This document shows positions 8,265 through 19,787 of a stretch of DNA of 64,000 nucleotides, piece after piece. Under the pieces are notes generated by a model. It was not told the origin of the DNA. It saw only the letters and a program-made list of their open reading frames with translations, and searched no databases. The first letter of the stretch is position 1, and each line of letters starts with the position of its first letter. Both the position numbers and the translations under genes were made by a program. The stretch is taken from contig NZ_CP018911.1 in NCBI RefSeq assembly GCF_004000605.1, positions 1,488,001 through 1,552,000 on the forward strand, written 5' to 3'. This DNA is from Glycocaulis alkaliphilus. GTDB taxonomy: Bacteria; Pseudomonadota; Alphaproteobacteria; Caulobacterales; Maricaulaceae.

Positions 8265-9194
8265 ATGAAGATAGCCTTTTCAATCCGCGCTGCATTCCTG
8301 CGCACGCCCCGCATGGTCGCCCGGCGTCCGGGCCGGTTTTCCATTCTGCTGCTGGCGGATTTCGCGGCCTATACGGCCATGACACTCATCCCGCTTGCGA
8401 TGATCTGGCCATACATGCTGGATCCGGCGGCGATGCTTCAGCTGGAAGAAGGCGAATTCTTCCCGCGCGCTCTCATCGACCTCTATGTCCGCATGTGGCT
8501 CTTCTTCGGACCGGCTTCGCTGGTTTTCTGGGTGGTCAGCGATGCGGCCTGGTTCCGCCTGCTGACAGGGCGGGAGGCCGGCTGGTTTCCCTACAGGCTG
8601 GGGCGAGACGAGTTGCGTGTAGCTGGAACAGGTCTGGTGATATGGCTGGCAGGCTTGCTGGCCAATTCGCCGCTGATTGCCCTGATCGGCCTTCTTGTCA
8701 TCCTTGACCCGAACAATATCTGGGCGGCGTTACCGCTCATGTCGGTAAGTCTGGTCATCTTCTTTTTCGTCTGGACGCGGGTTGCGCCAATGGTGCCGCA
8801 CGCGATTGTCACGCGGACATGGAAGCCGTTCACGGTCCTGGCGCGCGCAAGGCATATCTGGGGGCGCCTGATGGGCGCTTTCGCCTTGCTGATCTGCGCC
8901 CTGATGGCGTTCAGCCTGCTGTATTCCCTTGTGATGATCGCTGTCATGGTCCCGGTCATGATCGCGGGTGCAGGCACGATGGTTGCCGGCGATCCGATGG
9001 CAGGCATGCTCTCGCCCGCCTTCGTGATCATGCAGGCTCTCAATATGATATTTAATCTCGTGGGCTCGCTCGCATTCATCGCCTTCGCCCGCGGCATCTC
9101 CGCCGAGGCTGCGATCTGCCTTGATCAGCACCAGAGAGTGCAAATCCCCGTTGCGCCGCCGCCTTCAGGCGAGGCTGTGCCCGCGGCAGGATAA
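8265..9194 (+). CDS. Membrane protein of the PYRLGxDE paralogous family
   Basis: The 309-residue product starts at the ATG at 8265, just after the upstream stop. The N-terminus is basic (RAAFLRTPRMVARRPGR), then come about six transmembrane segments. The family signature lies at about residues 94-119: AAWFRLLTGREAG, WFPYRLGRDELRV. The C-terminus ARGISAEAAICLDQH parallels the preceding gene. The shared loop between helices two and three is polar and strongly conserved while the helices diverge, so the loop is probably the functional or partner-binding part. Confidence 0.7.
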   Translation: MKIAFSIRAAFLRTPRMVARRPGRFSILLLADFAAYTAMTLIPLAMIWPYMLDPAAMLQLEEGEFFPRALIDLYVRMWLFFGPASLVFWVVSDAAWFRLLTGREAGWFPYRLGRDELRVAGTGLVIWLAGLLANSPLIALIGLLVILDPNNIWAALPLMSVSLVIFFFVWTRVAPMVPHAIVTRTWKPFTVLARARHIWGRLMGAFALLICALMAFSLLYSLVMIAVMVPVMIAGAGTMVAGDPMAGMLSPAFVIMQALNMIFNLVGSLAFIAFARGISAEAAICLDQHQRVQIPVAPPPSGEAVPAAG

Positions 9195-9237
9195 AGTTTC
9201 CGGAGAGGGGCTGCAGAAGGCGGTATTGGCTGATGGC

Positions 9238-12129
9238 CTAACCCGCTTTCCGCAGCGCTTTCTGACGGGCCATGTCGCGCTCCAGTACGGGCTTGAGATA
9301 ACGCCCGGTCCAGCTCGCCTCCACGCCGGCCACGTGTTCGGGCGTGCCAGCGGCCACGATCTCGCCGCCGCCATCCCCGCCTTCGGGGCCGAGATCGATG
9401 ATCCAGTCGGCGGTCTTGATGACATCGAGATTATGCTCGATCACGATCACCGAATTACCCTGTTCGACCAGCTCATGGAGCACTTCGAGCAGCTTCTTCA
9501 CGTCCTCGAAGTGAAGCCCTGTGGTCGGCTCATCAAGGATGTAGAGCGTGCGGCCCGTGGCGCGCTTGGAGAGCTCCTTGGAGAGCTTTACCCGCTGCGC
9601 CTCACCCCCCGATAGCTGGGTGGCGGGCTGGCCGACCTTCACATAGCCAAGGCCGACGCGTTTCAGGGTTTCCATCTTGTCGCGCACGGACGGCACGGCC
9701 TGGAAGAAGTCGGCGGCCTCTTCCACCGTCATGTCGAGCACCTGCGCGATGGATTTGCCCTTGAAGGTCACTTCCAGCGTCTCGCGGTTGAAGCGCGCGC
9801 CATGGCACACATCGCAGGTGACATAGACATCGGGCAGGAAGTGCATCTCGATCTTCACCACGCCATCGCCCTGACACGCCTCGCAGCGCCCGCCTTTGAC
9901 GTTGAAGGAGAAGCGGCCGGGCTTGTAGCCGCGCGTCTTGGATTCCGGCAGGCCGGCAAACCAGTCGCGAATGGGTGTGAACGCGCCGGTATAGGTCGCG
10001 GGGTTGGAGCGCGGCGTGCGGCCAATCGGCGACTGGTCTATGTCGATGATCTTGTCGAGCAGTTCCAGCCCTTCCACCGTCTCGTGCGGGGCAGGGACCG
10101 CGCTCGCCCCGTTGAGCTTGCGCGCAGCCGCCTTGTAGAGCGTTTCCAGCGTCAGGGTGGATTTGCCGCCGCCCGACACGCCCGTGACGCAGGTGAACAC
10201 GCCCAGCGGAAACTCCGCCGTCACGTTTTTGAGGTTATTGCCGCTCGCGCCAGTGACCTTCAGCACGCGCTTTTTATCGATCTTGCGGCGCTTTTCCGGC
10301 ACCTCGATCATGCGCGTACCGGCAAGATACTGCCCGGTCAGGCTTTTCGGGTTGGCGCGGATGTCCTCCGGCTTGCCTTGCGCCACCACCTCGCCGCCAT
10401 GCACACCGGCAGCGGGGCCGAGATCGACCACATAATCGGCCGTCTCGATGGCTTCCTCGTCATGCTCCACCACGATCACGGTATTGCCGAGATCGCGCAG
10501 GCCCCGCAGGCTCTCCAGCAGACGCGTATTATCGCGCTGGTGCAGGCCGATAGAGGGTTCATCCAGCACGTAGAGCACGCCGGTCAGGCCCGACCCGATC
10601 TGGCTGGCAAGGCGGATACGCTGGCTCTCTCCGCCTGACAGCGTGCCGGATGCACGGCTGAGCGTGAGATAATCCAGCCCCACATCGACCAGGAAGCGCA
10701 GCCGGTCGCGTATCTCTTTCAGGATGCGCCGGGCGATCTCCTGTTCCTTGTCGGTCAGGCGCTCCTCGATATTGGAAAACCAGGCCAGCGCCTCGCGGAT
10801 GGAGTGTTCACCGGCCTGCGAGATGTCATAGCCGCCAATCTTCACCGCCAGCGCTTCGGGCTTCAGGCGCTTGCCGTGGCAGGTCTCGCAAGGCTGGTTG
10901 GACTGGAAGCGGCCCAGCTCCTCGCGCACCCAGGCCGAATCCGTCTCCCGCCAGCGCCGTTCCAGATTGGGGATCACCCCCTCAAACGACTTGGTGGTGG
11001 AAAACTGGCGAAGCCCATCTTCGTAGGTAAACTTGATCTTGTCGGCGGTGCCGTAGAGCACGGTGCGCTGAAACTTCTCCGGCAATGTGCGCCAGGGCTT
11101 GTGCATGTTGGCGCCATAATGGTCGGCCAGCGCCTGCAGGGTCTGCTGGTAGAGCTTGGACGTGCCGCGGCTCCACGGCGCAACCGCGCCCTCATAAAGG
11201 CTCTTTTCCCGGTCCGGGACGATCATCGCCTCGTCAAATTTCAGGCTGACGCCGAGGCCGTCACAGGCAGGACACGCCCCGAACGGATTGTTGAAGGAGA
11301 AGAGGCGCGGCTCAATCTCCTCAATGGTGAAACCGGTCTCCGGGCAGGCAAACTTTTCGGAGAAAATCAGGCGTTGGGGCGCGTCCTTCCCGTCGGCGGG
11401 CGCGTCGGCGAACTCGGCCATGGCCAGGCCGTCGGCGAGGCGCAGGGCGGTCTCCAGACTGTCAGCAAGGCGCTGTTCCAGCCCCTCGCGGATCGCCACC
11501 CTGTCCACCACCACGTCAATGTCGTGCTTGAACTTCTTGTCGAGCTCCGGGGCTTCTTCCAGTGTGTAATAGGTGCCGTCCACCTTCACCCGCTGGAAGC
11601 CCTGCTTCATCAGCTCGGCAAATTCCTTGCGGTACTCACCCTTGCGCCCGCGCACGATCGGCGCCAGCAGGTAAAGCCGCGTGCCATCTTCCAGCGCCAT
11701 CAGCCGGTCGACCATCTGGGAGACGGTCTGCGAGGTGATGGGCAGGCCGGTAGCAGGCGAGTAGGGGATGCCGACGCGCGCCCATAAAAGGCGCATATAA
11801 TCATAGATCTCGGTGACCGTGCCGACCGTGGAGCGCGGGTTTTTCGAGGTGGTTTTCTGCTCGATGGAGATGGCCGGCGATAGGCCTTCAATGGAATCCA
11901 CATCCGGCTTGCTCATCAGCTCCAGGAACTGGCGGGCATAGGCCGAAAGGCTCTCCACATAGCGGCGCTGACCCTCGGCATAGATCGTGTCAAATGCCAG
12001 CGAGGACTTGCCCGACCCGGACAGGCCGGTGAACACGATCAGCTCGTCGCGCGGCAGATCGACCGACACGTCTTTGAGATTGTGCTCGCGCGCGCCGCGC
12101 ACCGAAATGTGTTTCAAAGGGTCGGGCAT
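9238..12129 (-). CDS. uvrA: Excinuclease ABC subunit UvrA
   Basis: UvrA is the damage-sensing ATPase of nucleotide excision repair. The 963-residue product has two ABC modules: Walker [10 protein letters not shown] near the N-terminus and GVSGGGKST in the second half, with signatures [11 protein letters not shown] and [11 protein letters not shown]. Cysteine pairs of the zinc modules are present ([20 protein letters not shown]). The ATG at 12129 gives the usual start ([16 protein letters not shown]); a longer reading to 12174 has no support. It diverges from ssb across an SOS operator. A short copy-like fragment of its last codons occurs at 7062-7130. Confidence 0.97.
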   Translation of the reverse strand: MPDPLKHISVRGAREHNLKDVSVDLPRDELIVFTGLSGSGKSSLAFDTIYAEGQRRYVESLSAYARQFLELMSKPDVDSIEGLSPAISIEQKTTSKNPRSTVGTVTEIYDYMRLLWARVGIPYSPATGLPITSQTVSQMVDRLMALEDGTRLYLLAPIVRGRKGEYRKEFAELMKQGFQRVKVDGTYYTLEEAPELDKKFKHDIDVVVDRVAIREGLEQRLADSLETALRLADGLAMAEFADAPADGKDAPQRLIFSEKFACPETGFTIEEIEPRLFSFNNPFGACPACDGLGVSLKFDEAMIVPDREKSLYEGAVAPWSRGTSKLYQQTLQALADHYGANMHKPWRTLPEKFQRTVLYGTADKIKFTYEDGLRQFSTTKSFEGVIPNLERRWRETDSAWVREELGRFQSNQPCETCHGKRLKPEALAVKIGGYDISQAGEHSIREALAWFSNIEERLTDKEQEIARRILKEIRDRLRFLVDVGLDYLTLSRASGTLSGGESQRIRLASQIGSGLTGVLYVLDEPSIGLHQRDNTRLLESLRGLRDLGNTVIVVEHDEEAIETADYVVDLGPAAGVHGGEVVAQGKPEDIRANPKSLTGQYLAGTRMIEVPEKRRKIDKKRVLKVTGASGNNLKNVTAEFPLGVFTCVTGVSGGGKSTLTLETLYKAAARKLNGASAVPAPHETVEGLELLDKIIDIDQSPIGRTPRSNPATYTGAFTPIRDWFAGLPESKTRGYKPGRFSFNVKGGRCEACQGDGVVKIEMHFLPDVYVTCDVCHGARFNRETLEVTFKGKSIAQVLDMTVEEAADFFQAVPSVRDKMETLKRVGLGYVKVGQPATQLSGGEAQRVKLSKELSKRATGRTLYILDEPTTGLHFEDVKKLLEVLHELVEQGNSVIVIEHNLDVIKTADWIIDLGPEGGDGGGEIVAAGTPEHVAGVEASWTGRYLKPVLERDMARQKALRKAG

Positions 12130-12337
12130 GGGGGCGGAAAATCCATAAATCTGCAAAGGGCCAGCGGGCGGCACTGGCCGGAGGTTAAATAGGCCGCAAG
12201 GCAGCCCCGCGCTACCTTGCCCGCATCGTCATTACACCTCGCGGTGCGATTGCGTTCACCGGGCGCATGGACACCCCGGCGGTGATGGAGTGATATGCGC
12301 TCGAAAATTCACTTGGCGACTCGCCCGTTGACGGGCG

Positions 12338-12352
12338 GAACAATATGTGAAC
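12338..12352. promoter_or_regulatory. LexA (SOS) box between uvrA and ssb
   Basis: The sequence GAAC-aatatgt-GAAC reads GTTC-N7-GTTC on the other strand, the direct-repeat LexA operator known from alphaproteobacteria. It lies between the divergent starts of uvrA (12129) and ssb (12387), both classic SOS genes. A TTGACG at 12328-12333 could be the ssb -35 element, which would place the box in the -35/-10 spacer. The site is read directly; regulation is inference from the family. Confidence 0.85.
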
Positions 12353-12386
12353 ATTTTAAAGAAAAGCGCAAGCACGGGGTTCGGAT

Positions 12387-12863
12387 ATGGCAGGCAGTGT
12401 CAACAAGGTCATCATTATCGGCAATCTGGGCGCGGACCCGGAAGTGAAGGCCATGCCGTCCGGCGACCGGATGGCGAAATTTCCCGTCGCGACGTCGGAA
12501 ACCTGGCGTGACCGCCAGTCCGGCGAACGCCGCGAGAAAACCGAATGGCACAACGTGGTCATCTTCAACGAGAACCTCGCCAAGGTCGCCGAGAACTATC
12601 TTAAAAAAGGCGCCAAGGTTTACATCGAAGGCTCGCTGCAGACCCGCAAATGGCAGGATCAGAACGGGCAGGACCGTTACTCCACCGAGATCGTGCTGCA
12701 GAAATATCGCGGCGAGCTGACCATGCTGGATGGCAAGGGCGATGGCGGCGGTTCGGGCGGTGGCAATTATGGCCGCATGGATGACCGCTCAGGCGGCGGC
12801 AATAATGACCGCCCGCGCGAAAGCTTCGCCTCCGACACGCTGGACGACGATATCCCGTTCTAG
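12387..12863 (+). CDS. ssb: Single-stranded DNA-binding protein
   Basis: SSB coats single-stranded DNA in replication, recombination and repair. The 158-residue product has the OB-fold in residues 1-110 ([19 protein letters not shown] at the start; TEWHNVVIF; a [16 protein letters not shown]-like strand). A glycine-rich linker follows, and the acidic partner-binding tail ends DDDIPF. It diverges from uvrA and probably shares the LexA box at 12338-12352. Confidence 0.97.
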   Translation: MAGSVNKVIIIGNLGADPEVKAMPSGDRMAKFPVATSETWRDRQSGERREKTEWHNVVIFNENLAKVAENYLKKGAKVYIEGSLQTRKWQDQNGQDRYSTEIVLQKYRGELTMLDGKGDGGGSGGGNYGRMDDRSGGGNNDRPRESFASDTLDDDIPF

Positions 12864-12903
12864 GGGCGTATCTGCTTTACAGCTCACTGGCTAACGCGCG
12901 ATG

Positions 12904-12932
12904 GTCCCCGCTCAATCATCTTGAGCGGGGAC
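12904..12932 (+). terminator. Perfect 12-bp hairpin after ssb, over the next SD
   Basis: GTCCCCGCTCAA (12904-12915), loop TCATC, then TTGAGCGGGGAC (12921-12932) form a perfect 12-bp stem. It lies 40 bases after the ssb stop and 4 bases before the next ATG at 12937. No T-run follows, so it is not a textbook terminator. The only SD-like purines (GAGCGGGG) lie in the right arm, so the hairpin could limit translation of the TM2 gene. Confidence 0.6.
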
Positions 12933-12936
12933 ATCC

Positions 12937-13308
12937 ATGAATCGCCAGAGCTACACAGCCGAACTCCTGACCATTGTCGGATCACTGCCCGAGGCCAACC
13001 GGCCAGGCTTCATCTCCGCCTTTCAGGCCTCGGAGAAGAACCCGGTCCTGTTGTTCGGATTCAATATCTGGCTGGGCGGTCTGGGCATTGACCGATTCCT
13101 CGTCGGCGACATTCTGGCCGGCGTGCTCAAGCTCATCACGCTGGGCGGATTTGGCCTGTGGGTGCTGATCGACTGCTTCCTGATCGGCGGCAGGACACGG
13201 CAGAAGAATATCGAGTACGCGCGTCAGCTGCGCGATTCCTTCTCCAGCCGCGCCAGCGCGCCGGCCCCGGCACCCGCATCCTCCGAACCCCCGCCAGCCG
13301 CGTCCTGA
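12937..13308 (+). CDS. TM2-domain membrane protein
   Basis: The 123-residue product has a soluble N-terminus (about 1-45) and a TM2 domain (about 45-90): two membrane helices with the hallmark GGLGIDRFLVGD turn and a LKLITLGGFGLWVLIDC stretch ending in DCFLIGG. A low-complexity alanine/proline tail follows. TM2 proteins are small inner-membrane proteins of mostly unknown role. Its ribosome site lies inside the strong hairpin at 12904-12932, so translation may be controlled by structure. It converges with the kelch gene; the two stops are only a few bases apart. Confidence 0.85.
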   Translation: MNRQSYTAELLTIVGSLPEANRPGFISAFQASEKNPVLLFGFNIWLGGLGIDRFLVGDILAGVLKLITLGGFGLWVLIDCFLIGGRTRQKNIEYARQLRDSFSSRASAPAPAPASSEPPPAAS

Positions 13309-13314
13309 CGCGCA

Positions 13315-14358
13315 CTAGGGCCTGAACACCTCCACTGCGGCGCTGGTATCGACGGCGCCGCGCTGGGCGGCTCCGCCAATCGTGTAGATCGCGCCATCAA
13401 TGGCGTGCGCGCCCAGGCCGTGGCGCGGGGTGGGCATGGTGCTGACCGCTTCCCAGCTATCGGTCTCCGCCCGCCAGGCCCACACCTCCTCATAGACGCC
13501 GCCGCCATCCTCAAACCATTCGCCGCCAAACACGTAGAGCGTATCGCCGACGCTGGCGGCCGCCAGCCCGCCAGACCCGCGCGGGCCACGGGAGGGCTGG
13601 GGCAGGGGCGCGGCAAAAGTCCAGCTATTGCTGGCCGGGTCATAGACCTCATGGGCGGGCGTATTGCCGCCAGAGACGGTGCGCCCTGCCACCACATGGA
13701 TCAGCCCGTTCATCACGGCGGCAGCGGCTGAATTGCGTGCGCTGGGCGAGGGCGCCAGCGTCGTCCATGTCCCTTCCGCCGGGTCCAGCACCAGATGCGC
13801 TGTCACGTCCGACTGGTGGTTCCATTCCGAATTTTCCACGCCGGACGGACGCCGCCCGGTGATGACATGGATGCGGCCATCCAGCGCCACCGCCACATTC
13901 TCCGACCAGGGGCCGGGCAGGGCTGGCCCTTCCTGCCAGGCGGTGTCCTCGCCGGGGCGCAGCGCCCATACCCGGTTGGTATTGGACCACACCCCGCCCT
14001 GCTCGGTGGTGTAGCCGCCAATCGCGTAGAGCGTGCCGTCAAGGCCGGCGCATTGCGGGTGATGGATCGGCATAGGCAGGCGCGGCATCTCGCGCCAGCT
14101 CTCATCGGCGCCGGGGGTAAGGGCCAGCACGCGGTCTGAAATGTCCAGCGGACGCTCTGAAATCCCCGTCGCGAACCCGCCAATCACGTAGAGCGTGCCG
14201 TCCAGCAGGGCAGGGTAGATTTCCTGTACGGGGAAGGGCAGGTCCGGAGCATTGCTCCAGCGCGTGTCGTCATTGCGGCGCGCGAAGCCCGCGCCCGATG
14301 CGATCAGGCCCGTTCCGGCGGCGAGGCCCAGCGTTGCGGCCCTGCGTGTGAGTTTCAT
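13315..14358 (-). CDS. Exported kelch-repeat protein (Tat signal)
   Basis: The 347-residue product begins with a twin-arginine-type signal (MKLTRRAATLGLAAGTGLIAS). About six kelch repeats follow, recognisable by LDGTLYVIGGF, LDGTLYAIGGY, LDGRIHVITGR, MNGLIHVVAGR, VGDTLYVFGGE and IDGAIYTIGGA, each with a double glycine and a later W. This is a complete beta-propeller exported folded to the periplasm. Kelch propellers bind proteins or sugars; no catalytic residues are evident. The start at 14358 is chosen for the signal peptide; the longer upstream reading crosses intergenic repeats. It looks monocistronic. Confidence 0.85.
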   Translation of the reverse strand: MKLTRRAATLGLAAGTGLIASGAGFARRNDDTRWSNAPDLPFPVQEIYPALLDGTLYVIGGFATGISERPLDISDRVLALTPGADESWREMPRLPMPIHHPQCAGLDGTLYAIGGYTTEQGGVWSNTNRVWALRPGEDTAWQEGPALPGPWSENVAVALDGRIHVITGRRPSGVENSEWNHQSDVTAHLVLDPAEGTWTTLAPSPSARNSAAAAVMNGLIHVVAGRTVSGGNTPAHEVYDPASNSWTFAAPLPQPSRGPRGSGGLAAASVGDTLYVFGGEWFEDGGGVYEEVWAWRAETDSWEAVSTMPTPRHGLGAHAIDGAIYTIGGAAQRGAVDTSAAVEVFRP

Positions 14359-14455
14359 GGGGTCAGCCTCCCTTTGCGTTTTCAGCAGGCTAGCATCGGG
14401 GCGGTGGTGGTTCCATAGCTGCCGGTTCGGAGCTGTCGAAGTATCTTTCAATGGC

Positions 14456-14556
14456 CTCTCAACCGGGGTCCCCCGCCCCGACGGGGGACCCAGACATTGG
14501 CTGAAGGTCAGGAAAAGTGCTGGATCCCGGGTCAAGCCCGGGAACCCGGTTGAGAG
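14456..14556. repeat. Palindromic intergenic element (type C)
   Basis: Perfect 12-bp outer arms, CTCTCAACCGGG (14456-14467) and CCCGGTTGAGAG (14545-14556), enclose two smaller palindromes: GGTCCCCCG/CGGGGGACC (14467-14490) and TCCCGGG-tcaag-CCCGGGA (14525-14543). The first inner palindrome resembles those at 22960-23007 and 23069-23094. It is a REP/BIME-like element between the kelch gene and gyrA. Confidence 0.75.
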
Positions 14557-14557
14557 A

Positions 14558-14652
14558 TCGAAGGCTCCTCGGGCCGCGAAGCGGACCGCAAGCGCGACTG
14601 CGCGCCCGCGACTTTTCGCGGAACATCGCAACGCGGATGCGTTGCGGAACTA
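14558..14652. repeat. Palindromic intergenic element (type A, copy 1)
   Basis: This stretch is almost identical, in reverse orientation, to 40486-40605, except that copy 2 has a 27-base insert where this copy has 3 bases (14598-14600). It contains hairpins such as CGCAACGC/GCGTTGCG and CCGCGA/TCGCGG. It directly abuts the type C element. A further 9-bp hairpin (ATCACCCGC-atgaa-GCGGGTGAT) follows at 14665-14687, so 14456-14687 is one cluster of palindromes. Confidence 0.8.
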
Positions 14653-14841
14653 AAAGAGGCATGGATCACCCGCATGAAGCGGGTGATGACAGGTATACCC
14701 CCCAACAACACCTCATCGTTTGCCCCTGTGGCTGGGGCTTGGTAAACCCTTTCCCAGCTTTGCTGACACGTGATTCCGGGTGCCAGCGCCCATTCCTTGC
14801 GGGGCATCTTCCATGCCCGCCAGACTACAGGACAGATACGC

Positions 14842-17705
<2,864 letters not shown>

Positions 17706-17706
<1 letters not shown>

Positions 17707-18200
17707 TGAAAGAGCGCGTCGCCCTTTATCCTGGCACGTTCGATCCGCTGACGAACGGCCATATCGATATCGTGCGCCGCGCGGTGAAGCTTTACGACAA
17801 GCTGGTCATCGGCATTGCCCGCAATGAGGACAAGCGCCCGCTCTTCTCGCTTGATGAGCGGGTGGAAATGGCGCTGGACCTGACGCGCGAATATACCGGC
17901 GAGACGGTGATCGAGGTGCGCCCGTTCTCCGGCCTGCTCATGCACTTTGCCGAGGAAGTTGGCGCCGGAGCGATTATCCGCGGCCTGCGCGCCGTCTCGG
18001 ACTTCGAGTACGAGTTCCAGATGGTCGGCATGAACCAGCGCCTCAATCCTGACATCGAGACGGTGTTCCTTATGGCCGATCCGCGCCATCAGGCGATTGC
18101 CTCGCGGCTCGTCAAGGAAATCGCGCGGCTGGGCGGTGACATTACCGCCTTCGTGCCGCCCACCATCAAGACCCGTGTGCTGGAGAGATTTGCCAAATGA
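17706..18200 (+). CDS. coaD: Phosphopantetheine adenylyltransferase
   Basis: This enzyme makes dephospho-CoA from 4'-phosphopantetheine and ATP, the penultimate step of coenzyme A synthesis. The 164-residue product is full length with the nucleotidyltransferase motif YPGTFDPLTNGH (TxGH), the IIRGLRAVSDFEYE segment and a VKEIARLGGD motif near the end. The start overlaps the gyrA stop and the stop overlaps the next start, so it is translationally coupled in a gyrA-coaD-cyclophilin operon, as seen in other alphaproteobacteria. Confidence 0.97.
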
Positions 18201-19198
18201 TCCGTATGACTTCTGCCCTGCTGACGGCGAGCGTCAGCGCCTTCGCCCTGGCGGCCACGGCCTGCGCAGACGCGTCCACCGATACCGGGATGGCGGAGTC
18301 GTCCGCCACGATCCAGGAAGCCGATGGCAGCCGCTATGCGCGCGACGGTATCCCGTCCGGCCCCGATGCGGCCCGTCAGATCATCGCGGACGCGCCTGAG
18401 GCGGCATGGCGCGCGGTTGATCCGGACAGGCTTCTCGTCATCTCCACGCGTCATGGCGACATCTGGGTGGAGCTGGCACCGGAATTTGCGCCCAACCATG
18501 TCGCGCGCATCCGCGAACTGGTGGCTGAAGGCTTTTATGACGGCAAGGTCTGGCACCGCGTAATCCGTGATTTCATGGCGCAAGGCGGCGGCGCGTCCGA
18601 CAATCCGGGGCTGAATGCCGACAGGGAGCCGCTGCAGGCGGAGTTCATGATCGCCCGCCGCCTGGATACCGATATCGCCATCAGCGAGCTGCAGGACCGT
18701 GTGGTTAATCCGCGCGAGGCAAACACCCGCGCACGCGCGGGCTTCTGGAACGGATTCCCGGCCTCCACCATGCCGCTAGGCCAGGCCGGCATTCGCGCCG
18801 ATGGCCAGGTGGAATCCTGGCTTTTGCACTGCCGCGGCGCAGTAGCAGCAGCCCGCACCAGCAATCCCGATTCGGCTAACAGCCAGTTCTACATCACCAC
18901 CGGCACCCCGGCGCATCTGGAAGCGGTCTACACCGTGTGGGGGCGTGTCCGGGCGGGGCAGGACGCGGTGGATGCCATCCGTGTCGGCACGATGGGCGAG
19001 ACGATGGGCTTCCGCCCGGACTTCATCATGTCCATGCGCATGGCCAGCGAACTGCCCGAGAGTGACCGTCTCACGATCGAGGTGTTCGACACCGATACGC
19101 CTGACTTCGCCGTCTATCTCCAAGCCCTTCAGGCGGCCAATAATGACCGCCTGCCCGATGTCTGCGACATCGAAATTCCTGTCCGCATCACGGAGTAA
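18197..19198 (+). CDS. Exported cyclophilin-type peptidyl-prolyl isomerase with insert
   Basis: The 333-residue product has a signal sequence ending ALAATAC, a possible but imperfect lipobox with Cys23. The cyclophilin fold starts near residue 75 (HGDIWVELAPEFAPNHV). Active-site elements are HRVIRDFMAQGG and NSANSQFYITTGTPAHLEAVYTVWGRV. Between them lies a segment about 55 residues longer than in the neighbouring 148-residue cyclophilin, and an extra tail follows. It probably assists folding of envelope proteins. It overlaps coaD and precedes ppiB by 5 bases. Confidence 0.88.
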   Translation: MIRMTSALLTASVSAFALAATACADASTDTGMAESSATIQEADGSRYARDGIPSGPDAARQIIADAPEAAWRAVDPDRLLVISTRHGDIWVELAPEFAPNHVARIRELVAEGFYDGKVWHRVIRDFMAQGGGASDNPGLNADREPLQAEFMIARRLDTDIAISELQDRVVNPREANTRARAGFWNGFPASTMPLGQAGIRADGQVESWLLHCRGAVAAARTSNPDSANSQFYITTGTPAHLEAVYTVWGRVRAGQDAVDAIRVGTMGETMGFRPDFIMSMRMASELPESDRLTIEVFDTDTPDFAVYLQALQAANNDRLPDVCDIEIPVRITE

Positions 19199-19203
19199 AT
19201 CCC

Positions 19204-19650
19204 TTGGCCGATACCCTCATCTTCACCCTCGACACCGGGGGTGATGTAAAAATCCGTTTCCGCCCCGATCTCGCCCCCAAGCATGTCGCCCGCATCAGCG
19301 AGTTGGCACAAAGCGGCTTTTATGACGGCATCAGCTTCCACCGCGTGATTGACGGCTTCGTCGCGCAGGGCGGCTGCCCGAAAGGCACCGGCACGGGCGG
19401 TTCGGGCACCAAAATCCCGGCCGAGTTCAGCGCCGAGCCGCATGTACGCGGCACCATGTCCATGGCGCGCACCAATGACCCCAATTCCGCTGACAGCCAG
19501 TTTTTCATCTGCCTGGACGCCGTGCCCTATCTGGACAATAGCTACACCGTCTGGGGCGAGGTGATTGAAGGCATGGAATTCGTCGACGCCCTGCCCAAGG
19601 GCGAACCGCCCCGCAATCCAGGCAAGATCGTGAAAGCGACGGTTCAGTAG
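19204..19650 (+). CDS. ppiB: Cytoplasmic cyclophilin peptidyl-prolyl isomerase
   Basis: The 148-residue product is a minimal single-domain cyclophilin without a signal peptide. HRVIDGFVAQGG and SADSQFFICLDAVPYLDNSYTVWGEV carry the catalytic arginine and the hydrophobic pocket. It starts with TTG at 19204, with GGAG about 9 bases upstream in the end of the previous gene. It is the last gene of the tight gyrA-coaD-cyclophilin run before a palindromic repeat. Confidence 0.93.
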   Translation: MADTLIFTLDTGGDVKIRFRPDLAPKHVARISELAQSGFYDGISFHRVIDGFVAQGGCPKGTGTGGSGTKIPAEFSAEPHVRGTMSMARTNDPNSADSQFFICLDAVPYLDNSYTVWGEVIEGMEFVDALPKGEPPRNPGKIVKATVQ

Positions 19651-19660
19651 CAATGGCGGT

Positions 19661-19770
19661 TTCTCCCCCCGTTTACGGGGGGAGTGCCCCTGAAAGGGGC
19701 GAGGGGGGGAATAAAACAAACTCCCCCCTCCGTCAGCTTCGCTGACACCTCCCCCGTAAACGGGGGAGGA
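19661..19770. repeat. Palindromic intergenic element between ppiB and queA
   Basis: The ends are near-identical palindromes: CTCCCCCCGTTTACGGGGGGAG at the left and CCTCCCCCGTAAACGGGGGAGG at the right, so the element can fold on each end or end-to-end. Inside are GCCCCTGAAAGGGGC and GTCAGCTTCGCTGAC hairpins. It is REP/BIME-like, about 110 bases, and leaves 17 bases before queA. It could act as terminator or RNA stabiliser after ppiB. Confidence 0.75.
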
Positions 19771-19787
19771 AAAGACACGGCCACCCC

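Noticed and set aside
9802-11787. Open frames of 278 and 327 residues on the plus strand inside uvrA
   Set aside because: uvrA motifs are continuous across the region on the minus strand; the plus-strand frames are shadows.
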